Origin: Elusimicrobiota bacterium
Lineage (GTDB): Bacteria > Elusimicrobiota > Elusimicrobia > UBA1565
Assembly (NCBI GenBank): GCA_003450735.1
Contig: DMEZ01000006.1
Coordinates: forward strand, 96,701-124,781
Direction of reading: 5' to 3'
DNA length: 28,081 nucleotides
A program made the translations under genes and the position numbers. How positions within the stretch are numbered: position 1 is the first letter of the stretch; each line of letters starts with the position of its first letter. The notes below the pieces were generated by a model that had not been told where the DNA came from, searched no databases, and worked only from the letters and a program-made list of their open reading frames with translations. This document shows, piece by piece, positions 21,884 to 28,081 of the stretch.

Positions 21884-22722
21884 CCCTCCTCAGCGTCGGC
21901 GACAGGGTGGCGCCGGGGCGCTACCGCCCCTTCTCCCGCTTCAGCGGGGCCCTGGCCTTCGTCCGGGAAGTCCATCGGGCCGGCCTCGGCGGGGCGGTCC
22001 TCGCCTGCGTCGTGCGCGAGGAGAAGGGCGAAGGGCCGCTCAACATCGTCGTCCGAGGGGACCTGGCCGCCGTCCTCTCCCTGGAAGTGCGCCCGGACGC
22101 CGTGCTCTTCGGACGCCGCCTCCTGCCCATCCCCCGCCGCTTCGATTCCGCCCTGCGGCTCGCGGGCCCCCTCAGCGGATCGATCCGGGAGAACCTGGCC
22201 GCCTTCCGAGGCGCTTTGTCCGAGGGCGAAGGCGCGGCTTTGCTCCTGCGTCCGGCGCGGGCGCTCCCCCCCTCCTTCCAGGCCGAGTTGGCCGCGAGCC
22301 TGCGGGAGGGCTACGACAAGCTCCTCTCCGGCGACCTGCCGGGCGGAGCCAAGGCCCTCAAGGGCCGCGGACAGGGCTTGACGCCGAGCGGAGACGACCT
22401 GCTGGCCGGCTTCCTGTTGGGTTTACGCGCGGTCGAGGCCGCTTTCGGCGCCGACCTGGCGGCCGAGCGCCGCGTCGTCCGCCGCGCCGCCCGCAGCCGC
22501 AGCCTCTTCTCCGAATCCTTTTTGCGCTGCGCGGCCGAAGGCCGCTTCTTCGAGGGCGCCCAGGCCGCCGCCCGAGCCCTCCTGCAGGGGAACCCCGGGC
22601 AGGCCCGCGAAGCCGCGAAGCGCCTCTCCACGTTCGGAGCCAGCTCCGGGACCGACCTCGGCGTCGGGCTCCTTGCGGCCCTCGAGCTCCGCCTGCCGGC
22701 GGGGCAGGAGTGCACCCTATGA
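21880..22722 (+). CDS. allH: DUF2877 protein, AllH-like subunit of an oxamate carbamoyltransferase
   Basis: 280 residues starting at the GTG of a GTGA overlap. The DUF2877 signature LTPSGDDLLAGFLLGLRA (near residue 167) is clear, with GPLNIVVRG upstream and FGASSGTDLGVGLLAAL at the C-terminus. In E. coli the DUF2877 protein YlbF (AllH) acts with FdrA (AllF) and YlbE (AllG) as an oxamate carbamoyltransferase, splitting oxalurate with phosphate to give oxamate and carbamoyl phosphate during anaerobic allantoin use. All three homologues are consecutive here (order H-F-G), so the complex is well supported; the exact substrate is not. Confidence 0.87.
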   Translation: MTLLSVGDRVAPGRYRPFSRFSGALAFVREVHRAGLGGAVLACVVREEKGEGPLNIVVRGDLAAVLSLEVRPDAVLFGRRLLPIPRRFDSALRLAGPLSGSIRENLAAFRGALSEGEGAALLLRPARALPPSFQAELAASLREGYDKLLSGDLPGGAKALKGRGQGLTPSGDDLLAGFLLGLRAVEAAFGADLAAERRVVRRAARSRSLFSESFLRCAAEGRFFEGAQAAARALLQGNPGQAREAAKRLSTFGASSGTDLGVGLLAALELRLPAGQECTL

Positions 22723-24293
22723 CCGTCAAAGGCCTCATCAAGTCCGGCGAGTACTTCGACTCCGTCACGCTCATGATCGTGGGCCGCGACGTCACCGCTC
22801 TGAAGGGCGTCCAGGACGCCGCGGTGGTCATGGGTACCCAGGAGAACAAGGCCATCCTGAAGGCCGCGGGCCTGCTTCTGCCCGAGTTCGAGAAAGCGGG
22901 CGAGACCGACCTGCTTTTGGCCGTCAAGGCCGAGAGCCCGGAGACCGCATCGAAGGTCCTGGCCGAGTCGGAAGCGCGGCTCCTGAGCGTGCGCAGCCGC
23001 TCGGACTCGGAGGAAGAGTACCGCCCGAAGAGCTTCGAGGGCGCGCTCAAGGCCCTGCCGGGCGCCAACGTGGCCCTCATCTCCATCGCGGGCCGCTACG
23101 CGGGCGAGGAGGCGATGAAGGCGCTCAAGGCCGGCCTGCACGTGATGCTCTTCTCGGACAACGTCCCCCTGGAGAAGGAGGTCGAGCTCAAGGAGTTCGC
23201 CCGAGGGAAGGGCCTGCTCGTGATGGGCCCGGATTGCGGCACCGCGATCATCAACGGGGTCCCGCTCGCCTTCGCCAACCAGGTGAGCCGGGGCGACGTG
23301 GGCATCGTGGCCGCGGCCGGGACCGGCCTGCAGGAAGTCAGCTGCATCCTCTCCAACGAGAGCGCCGGCCTCTCGCAGGCCATCGGGACGGGCGGCCGGG
23401 ACGTGAAGAAGGAGGTCGGCGGGATCATGTTCCTCGAGGGCCTCAAGGCCCTGCTGGAGGATCCCGCGACCAAGGTCGTGGTGCTGGTCTCCAAGCCGCC
23501 GCACGAGTCCGTCCTCAAGAAGATCGGCGCGGCGGTCAAAGACTCGCCCAAGCCCATCGTGGCCGTGTTCCTGGGAGCGGAGGGCAAGACCCTCAGCCGC
23601 TACGGGATGCTGCCGGCGGGCACCCTCGAAGAAGCGGCCCTCCTGGCCGCCGCCCTTTCCAAGGGCGGCGATGCCAAGGCGGCCGGCAAGAAGCTCGCCG
23701 ACCGCGAGCGGGCCTTGAGCGAGCTGGCGGTCAAGGAAGCCTCCCAGACGGCCAAGGGCCAGCGCTACGTGCGCGGCCTCTTCAGCGGCGGCACCTTCTG
23801 CTCCGAGGCCCAGCTCGTGTTCCAGGAGCTCGGCATCTCGGACGTCCTCTCCAACGCGCCGCTGGCACCCTTCAAGGCGCTCGCCGACGCCCTGAAGAGC
23901 GAGCGCCATACCCTCATCGACCTGGGCGAGGACGCCTTCACGGTGGGGCGGCCGCACCCCATGATCGACTACTCTTTGCGTTGCCGCCGCATCCAGGCCG
24001 AGGCCCAGGACCCCGAGACGGCGCTCATCCTGCTCGACGTGGTCCTGGGCTACGGCTCCAACATGGACCCCGTCCGCGAGCTGGCCCCGGCTTTGCGCGA
24101 CGCGCGGAGCACGGCCGAGCAGGGGGGACGGCGCCTCGTCTTCGCCTGCTCGGTGACGGGCACCCCCGAGGACCCGCAGGACAAGGACAAGGTGAGCGAG
24201 GGGCTCAAGGCGGCCGGCGCGCTGGTCTTCCCCAGCAACGCCGCGGCCGCCCGCTTCGCGGCGCGCGTCGCCGAGTACCTGGAGGGGGAGTGA
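22719..24293 (+). CDS. allF: FdrA/AllF-like subunit (succinyl-CoA synthetase-related)
   Basis: 524 residues, close to the E. coli FdrA length. It has an acyl-CoA synthetase-type CoA-binding fold: VALISIAGRYAGEEAMKAL, GLLVMGPDCGTAIINGVPLAFAN, GDVGIVAAAGTGLQEVSCIL and GTGGRDVKKEVGG, with a C-terminal ligase-like half (GLFSGGTFCSEAQLVFQELG, VGRPHPMIDYSLR, VLGYGSNMDP). FdrA proteins are subunits of the allantoin-pathway carbamoyltransferase. The ATG at 22719 overlaps the allH stop (ATGA); a GTG at 22710 is a weaker alternative. It is followed by allG in a TGATG junction. Confidence 0.9.
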   Translation: MTVKGLIKSGEYFDSVTLMIVGRDVTALKGVQDAAVVMGTQENKAILKAAGLLLPEFEKAGETDLLLAVKAESPETASKVLAESEARLLSVRSRSDSEEEYRPKSFEGALKALPGANVALISIAGRYAGEEAMKALKAGLHVMLFSDNVPLEKEVELKEFARGKGLLVMGPDCGTAIINGVPLAFANQVSRGDVGIVAAAGTGLQEVSCILSNESAGLSQAIGTGGRDVKKEVGGIMFLEGLKALLEDPATKVVVLVSKPPHESVLKKIGAAVKDSPKPIVAVFLGAEGKTLSRYGMLPAGTLEEAALLAAALSKGGDAKAAGKKLADRERALSELAVKEASQTAKGQRYVRGLFSGGTFCSEAQLVFQELGISDVLSNAPLAPFKALADALKSERHTLIDLGEDAFTVGRPHPMIDYSLRCRRIQAEAQDPETALILLDVVLGYGSNMDPVRELAPALRDARSTAEQGGRRLVFACSVTGTPEDPQDKDKVSEGLKAAGALVFPSNAAAARFAARVAEYLEGE

Positions 24294-25732
24294 TGGCCAT
24301 CAAGGACCTTTTCAAGTCGAAGCTCAAGGTCGTCAACATCGGGCTCGCCTCGTTCACCGAGAGCCTCGAGCGCTCGGGCGCGCAGAGCGTGCAGGTGGAT
24401 TGGCGCCCGCCGGTGAAGGCGGACGCGGGCGCCCTGGCCGCCGTCGAGGCGGCCGCCGCCGACATCGAGAAGGCCAACGCGAAGGCCGTGAAGCTCATCC
24501 TCACGGGCAAGCCGGCCCTGGTCGGGATGGGCGTGGCTCTGGACACCATCCCTGGGATGACTCACGACCTCATCCTGCACGCGGGCCCCCCCGTGACCTG
24601 GGAGCGCATGTGCGGCCCCATGCGCGGCGGCGTCATCGGCGCCCTGCTCTACGAAGGCCGCGCGAAGACCCCCGAGGAAGCCGAGAAGCTGGCCGCCTCC
24701 GGGAAGATCCGCTTCTCCCCCTGCCACGAGCACGGCGCCGTCGGCCCCATGGCCGGCATCGTCTCCCCCTCCATGCCGGTCTTCATCGTCAAGAACGAGG
24801 AGCACGGCAACCTCGCCTACGCGACCATGAACGAGGGGCTGGGGAAGGTGCTCCGCTACGGCGCCTTCGGCCCGGAGATCACGAAGCGGCTCAAGTGGAT
24901 GGCTGACGAGCTCTACCCGACGCTCGCCGCGGCCATCGCCAAGCTCGGCCGCATCGACCTCAAGAGCATGATCGCCCAGGCCCTGCACATGGGCGACGAG
25001 GTGCACAACCGCAACCGCGCGGCCACTTCCCTGCTCTTCCGGGCGCTGGCCCCGGCCATCGTGCGCACCTGCCCGGACTCCGAGCGGGCGGCCAAGGTGC
25101 TGGAGTTCATCCACGGCAACGACCATTTCTTCCTGAACCTCTCGATGGCCGCCTCGAAGGCCACCCTCGACGCCGCCCGCGGCGTCGCCGGCAGCAGCCT
25201 CGTGGTCGTCATGGCCCGCAACGGGACGGACTTCGGCGTCCAGCTCTCCGGGACGGGCGGGGAGTGGTTCACGGGCCCGGCCCCGGTGCCCGACGCCCTG
25301 TACTTCCCGGGCTTCACGAAGGCGGACGCCAACCCCGACATCGGGGACAGCGCCATCACGGAGACCAACGGCCTCGGCGGCTTCTCCATCGCCGCCGCCC
25401 CGGCCATCGTCCAGTTCGTGGGCGGGCAGGCGCCGGACGCCCTGCGCTACACCAAGCAGATGTACGAGATCACGGCCGCCGAGAACGGCGCCTACCAGAT
25501 CCCCTCGCTGAACTTCCGGGGGGCTCCGACCGGCATCGACGTGCGCAAGGTGGTCGCCAAGGGCATCTTCCCGCTCATCGACACGGGAGTCGCCCACAAG
25601 GAGCCGGGCGTCGGGCAGGTGGGGGCGGGGATCCTCTCTGCGCCGGCCGAGCCGTTCGTGAAAGCGCTGTCCGGCCTGGCGGGCTCCCTGTCCGCGAAGC
25701 CGAAGAAGCAGAAGAAGACCCTGAGCGTGTAA
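24293..25732 (+). CDS. allG: DUF1116 protein, AllG/YlbE-like subunit
   Basis: 479 residues. It is recognised as the DUF1116/YlbE family from its length, its position after FdrA, and stretches such as VNIGLASFTESLERSGAQ, VGMGVALDTIPGMTHDLILHAGPP, CGPMRGGVIGALLYEG, FSPCHEHGAVGPMAGI, MNEGLGKVLRYGAFG, MGDEVHNRNRAA and RNGTDFGVQLSGTGGEWF. It completes an AllFGH-type carbamoyltransferase. The carbamate kinase that normally uses the carbamoyl phosphate to make ATP is not in the window and could lie further downstream. The C-terminus is Lys-rich (SAKPKKQKKTLSV). The start is the ATG of TGATG, with GGAGG about 6-10 bases before it. Confidence 0.9.
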   Translation: MAIKDLFKSKLKVVNIGLASFTESLERSGAQSVQVDWRPPVKADAGALAAVEAAAADIEKANAKAVKLILTGKPALVGMGVALDTIPGMTHDLILHAGPPVTWERMCGPMRGGVIGALLYEGRAKTPEEAEKLAASGKIRFSPCHEHGAVGPMAGIVSPSMPVFIVKNEEHGNLAYATMNEGLGKVLRYGAFGPEITKRLKWMADELYPTLAAAIAKLGRIDLKSMIAQALHMGDEVHNRNRAATSLLFRALAPAIVRTCPDSERAAKVLEFIHGNDHFFLNLSMAASKATLDAARGVAGSSLVVVMARNGTDFGVQLSGTGGEWFTGPAPVPDALYFPGFTKADANPDIGDSAITETNGLGGFSIAAAPAIVQFVGGQAPDALRYTKQMYEITAAENGAYQIPSLNFRGAPTGIDVRKVVAKGIFPLIDTGVAHKEPGVGQVGAGILSAPAEPFVKALSGLAGSLSAKPKKQKKTLSV

Positions 25733-25743
25733 AAGGAGGACGG

Positions 25744-26568
25744 ATGAAGACCGACAAGAAGACGGCTGATTTCCTGAACTTCATGGGCAAGGCCAAGATG
25801 TTCGACCTCACCCAGCGTCTGAGCATCCACACCCCGCCGTGGCCGAGCTACGTGCCGCTGCAGCTGCAGTACTTCAAGCGCATCGCCGGCGCGCACATGG
25901 GCCAGGGGGCCAACGGCCAGATCATGACCACGAGCAACCACGTGGGCACGCACATGGACGGCGAGATCCACTTCCACGCCTGCGGCCGCTCCATCGGCAA
26001 CGTGCCGCTCCACGAGTGGGTGGGCCCCGGCGCCGTGGCCGACATCTCCAAGGAGGTCGGCGACTACGACCTCTACAGCCCCGAGATGATCATGAAGAAG
26101 GTCGAGGTCAAGAAGGGCGACATCCTGATCATCAACACGGGCTACCACCGCTACGCCTGGGACCAGAAGCAGTCCGACGAGGTCCGCTACTTCGTCAAGC
26201 ACCCGGGCCCCGACCCCAAGTTCCACCAGTGGGCCCTGGACATGAAGTTCAAGTGGATCGGCGTGGACTGCGGCTCGGCCGACCACCCGATGAACACCAT
26301 CATCCGCAACTGGCACCCCAAGCTCTTCACCGAGGCCGAGGAGAAGCTCAAGGCGCGCTACGGCATGGGCTGGGACGAGATGTTCCCCCAGGAGATCTAC
26401 TACCAGGTCATGCACCTCAAGCTCTTCCCCAAGAAGATCGTCCACGCCGAGAACCTGGGCGGCGAGATCGACCAGCTCAACAACAAGCGCTGCTGGATCG
26501 GCTGCTTCCCGCTGAGGGGCATCGAGCTCGAGAGCGCGATGTGCCGCATGGTCGCCTGGCTGCCGTAA
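25744..26568 (+). CDS. cyclase-family metal-dependent hydrolase (kynurenine formamidase/isatin hydrolase-like)
   Basis: 274 residues, cytoplasmic. The family metal motif HxGTHxDxxxHF is present (NHVGTHMDGEIHFHACGR, near residue 62), followed by DILIINTGYHRY. A segment near 155-195 (FKWIGVDCGSADHPMNT, then RNWHP) contributes further His/Asp/Cys. Characterised relatives hydrolyse amides, often ring amides (isatin hydrolase) or N-formyl groups (kynurenine formamidase). In this operon it is the natural ring-opening or deacylating step before or after the carbamoyltransferase. A strong AAGGAGG SD lies 6 bases before the ATG. The substrate is unknown. Confidence 0.87.
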   Translation: MKTDKKTADFLNFMGKAKMFDLTQRLSIHTPPWPSYVPLQLQYFKRIAGAHMGQGANGQIMTTSNHVGTHMDGEIHFHACGRSIGNVPLHEWVGPGAVADISKEVGDYDLYSPEMIMKKVEVKKGDILIINTGYHRYAWDQKQSDEVRYFVKHPGPDPKFHQWALDMKFKWIGVDCGSADHPMNTIIRNWHPKLFTEAEEKLKARYGMGWDEMFPQEIYYQVMHLKLFPKKIVHAENLGGEIDQLNNKRCWIGCFPLRGIELESAMCRMVAWLP

Positions 26569-26578
26569 AGGAGCGGAC

Positions 26579-27469
26579 ATGCCTATCACCTGCGAGTTCG
26601 AGTACCTTAAGCCGAAGACCCTCCCGGAGGCCCTGGGCCTGCTGGCCCGGCACGGCAGGAAGGCCGCGGTCCTGGCCGGCGGCACGGACCTCCTGGTCTG
26701 GATGAAGGAGGGCCTGCGCGAGCCCGAGGCCGTGGTGGACGTGAAGGGCCTCAAGGAACTCCGGAAGCTCGAGATGAAGGGTTCGGCCCTTCACGTGGGC
26801 GCCGCCGTGACCTTCACCCAGCTGCTCGAGTCCAAGCTCGTGCGCGAGAAGCTGCCCCTGCTCTGGGAGTGCGCGCGCACCGTGGCCTCCTGCGGGGTCC
26901 GCAACCGGGCGACCCTGGCCGGCAACCTCTGCTCCGCCGTGCCCTCGCTCGACGGCGGGCCGGCGGTATTGGCCTACGACGCCGTGGTGCTGGTGCAGGG
27001 CGCCAAGGGGCGCCGCGAGGTTTCGGCCGCCGACTGGTTCGTCGGCCCGAAGCGCACGGCGCTCAAGGACGGCGAGCTCGTGCTGGGGGTCCGCTTCCCC
27101 CTTCCGAAGCGCCGGCACGCCTCCTGCTACCTCAAGCTCGGCCGCTACCGCGGCGAGGACCTCGCACAGGTGGGCCTGGGCGTGCTGGCTTTGGCCGACG
27201 ACAGCTATCGCCTCGCCTTCTGCGCGGTGGGGCCCGTCCCGGCGCGCGCCAAGCGCATCGAGGCCGCGCTCAAGGGCCACAAGGTCACCGACGAACTCCT
27301 TTGGAAAGTCCAGGAGCTCGTCGCGCAGGAAATCAGCCCCATCACCGACATCCGCTCGAGCAAGGAGTACCGCCTCCACATGGCCAAGGTCATGGTGGAG
27401 CGCGGCCTCAAGGCGGCCGCGGCGCGTTTGGCCGGCGAAGGGCCGGCCCTCGGCGAGGAGATCCTATGA
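26579..27469 (+). CDS. molybdenum hydroxylase FAD-binding subunit (XdhB/CoxM-like)
   Basis: 296 residues. FAD-binding domain of the xanthine dehydrogenase/CO dehydrogenase medium-subunit type: AVLAGGTDLLVWMKEG near residue 30, then VASCGVRNRATLAGNLCSAVPSLDGGPAVLAYDA near 105-140. The C-terminal part contains the usual SCYLKLGRYRGEDLAQVGLGV. It passes electrons from the 2Fe-2S subunit to NAD or another acceptor. An AAAGGAG SD precedes the ATG, and the stop overlaps the next start (ATGA). The subunits alone do not say whether the substrate is xanthine, a nicotinate-like ring or something else. Confidence 0.93.
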   Translation: MPITCEFEYLKPKTLPEALGLLARHGRKAAVLAGGTDLLVWMKEGLREPEAVVDVKGLKELRKLEMKGSALHVGAAVTFTQLLESKLVREKLPLLWECARTVASCGVRNRATLAGNLCSAVPSLDGGPAVLAYDAVVLVQGAKGRREVSAADWFVGPKRTALKDGELVLGVRFPLPKRRHASCYLKLGRYRGEDLAQVGLGVLALADDSYRLAFCAVGPVPARAKRIEAALKGHKVTDELLWKVQELVAQEISPITDIRSSKEYRLHMAKVMVERGLKAAAARLAGEGPALGEEIL

Positions 27470-27924
27470 AGAAGGTTCCGATCGAGTTCAAGCTCAACGG
27501 CGTCAAGCGCCGCTTCGAAGCGGCGCCCAACGACACCCTGCTCGAGATGCTGCGCGACCGCTTAGGGATCAAGAGCCCCAAGACCGGCTGCGACCGCGGC
27601 GACTGCGGCACCTGCACGGTGCTCCTGGACGGGCGCACGGTGCGCGCCTGCCTGGTGCTGGCCCCCGAGGCCGACGGCTGCGAGATCGAGACGCTGGAGA
27701 ACATCTCCAAGAAGCCTTCGCCCCTGCAGAAGGAGTTCTCAAAACGCAACTCCTTCCAGTGCGGCTTCTGCGCCCCCGGCGTCGTGCTCTCGGCCACCGA
27801 GCTCCTGCGCAAGCACAAGAAGCCCACGCGGCCGGAGATCCAGGAAGCCATCGCCGGCAACCTCTGCCGCTGCACCGGCTACTCGCCCATCATCGAAGCG
27901 ATCGAAGCCGCGTCCAAGAAGTGA
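27466..27924 (+). CDS. molybdenum hydroxylase [2Fe-2S] subunit (XdhC/CoxS-like)
   Basis: 152 residues, the typical size. The N-terminal plant-ferredoxin cluster has Cys42, Cys47, Cys50 and Cys62 (GCDRGDCGTCTVLLDGRTVRAC); the C-terminal helical cluster has Cys99, Cys102, Cys134 and Cys136 (QCGFCAPG, LCRCTGY). It connects the molybdopterin site with the FAD subunit. The ATG at 27466 is within ATGA. Two of the three subunits are thus present, and the Mo-binding large subunit should follow directly. Confidence 0.95.
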   Translation: MKKVPIEFKLNGVKRRFEAAPNDTLLEMLRDRLGIKSPKTGCDRGDCGTCTVLLDGRTVRACLVLAPEADGCEIETLENISKKPSPLQKEFSKRNSFQCGFCAPGVVLSATELLRKHKKPTRPEIQEAIAGNLCRCTGYSPIIEAIEAASKK

Positions 27925-27941
27925 ACGGATAGGAGCCCCTT

Positions 27942-28081
27942 ATGCCCGAACTGAAGACCCCCAAGCGCGTGAAGGCCGCCGTGCACAACGGCTCGGCGAA
28001 GCACAACGGGACGGCCAAGCCCAACGGCAAGAAGCCCGATCTCGAGCTGAAGCCCGAGGCCGCCCCCCAAGGTCCGGCCTA
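27942..28081 (+). CDS. 5' end of the next operon gene, possibly the Mo subunit with an unusual N-terminal tail
   Basis: The ATG at 27942, with GGAG 8 bases upstream, opens a frame that runs off the right edge after 46 codons. The visible part is a disordered, basic tail with three imperfect repeats (HNGSAK, HNGTAK, PNGKKP) and then DLELKPEAAPQGPA. By position it should be the molybdopterin-binding large subunit, but those proteins usually begin near their first domain without such a tail, so it may be a different protein. Nothing catalytic is visible. Confidence 0.6.
   Translation, partial: MPELKTPKRVKAAVHNGSAKHNGTAKPNGKKPDLELKPEAAPQGPA

Noticed and set aside
22311..25597. Long minus-strand open frames opposite allF and allG (22311-23957, 24050-25597)
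   Set aside because: They mirror recognisable FdrA and DUF1116 proteins and have no motif, start context or operon logic of their own.
1..28081. tRNA, rRNA, riboswitch or CRISPR array
   Set aside because: I saw no cloverleaf-type gene, rRNA stretch, regular repeat-spacer pattern or recognisable riboswitch core; intergenic gaps are mostly under 150 bases.

Overview
The window is a dense, GC-rich bacterial chromosome segment with short intergenic gaps, many 4-base start/stop overlaps and no rRNA, tRNA or CRISPR array that I can see. No marker gene fixes the taxon. The long Ala/Pro-rich secreted leader on a CPBP protease, together with the general gene style, reminds me of metagenome-derived Elusimicrobiota, but this is only a weak inference.

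Left part (1-13.6 kb): the 5' end of an exported protein runs off the left edge. Next to it is a 105-bp element with perfect 19-bp inverted repeats, abutting a two-gene minus-strand unit that encodes a PduS-like Fe-S flavoprotein and a PduT-like tandem bacterial microcompartment (BMC) shell protein. No other BMC gene is in view. A divergent pair follows (a 249-aa Cys-motif protein and a 77-aa Cys-rich protein), then a TPR protein with a C-terminal anchor, a CPBP intramembrane protease, a 1373-residue membrane protein that looks internally duplicated, RecQ, and a membrane protein with a HEAT-like tail.

Middle (13.6-19.5 kb): a compact coenzyme A operon encodes a Rossmann/DUF2520 protein (candidate ketopantoate reductase), PanB, PanC, separate CoaC and CoaB proteins, and the type III pantothenate kinase CoaX. 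It is followed by an M23 peptidase, a Nudix hydrolase and a convergent HD-domain protein. PanC and the Nudix protein both appear to start at CTG.

Right part (19.6-28.1 kb): one plus-strand operon running off the right edge. It encodes an unrecognised 259-aa protein, a thiolase-fold protein whose nucleophilic Cys is replaced by Pro, a DUF35 Zn-ribbon/OB partner, AllH-, AllF(FdrA)- and AllG-like oxamate carbamoyltransferase subunits, a metal-dependent cyclase-family amidohydrolase, the FAD and 2Fe-2S subunits of a molybdenum hydroxylase, and the start of one more gene, perhaps the Mo subunit. My reading is a catabolic pathway for an N-heterocycle or ureide: hydroxylation, ring opening, then carbamoyl transfer to phosphate. 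The Cys-less thiolase/DUF35 pair may act as a C-C lyase. This is the best candidate for an undescribed system here. Whether the PduS/PduT pair 17 kb away serves the same pathway cannot be decided from the window.

Transcription signals: several first-of-unit genes have a TAnnnT -10 hexamer ending only 6-8 bases before the start codon, which implies leaderless mRNAs. Genes inside operons instead use Shine-Dalgarno sequences or ATGA-type coupling.
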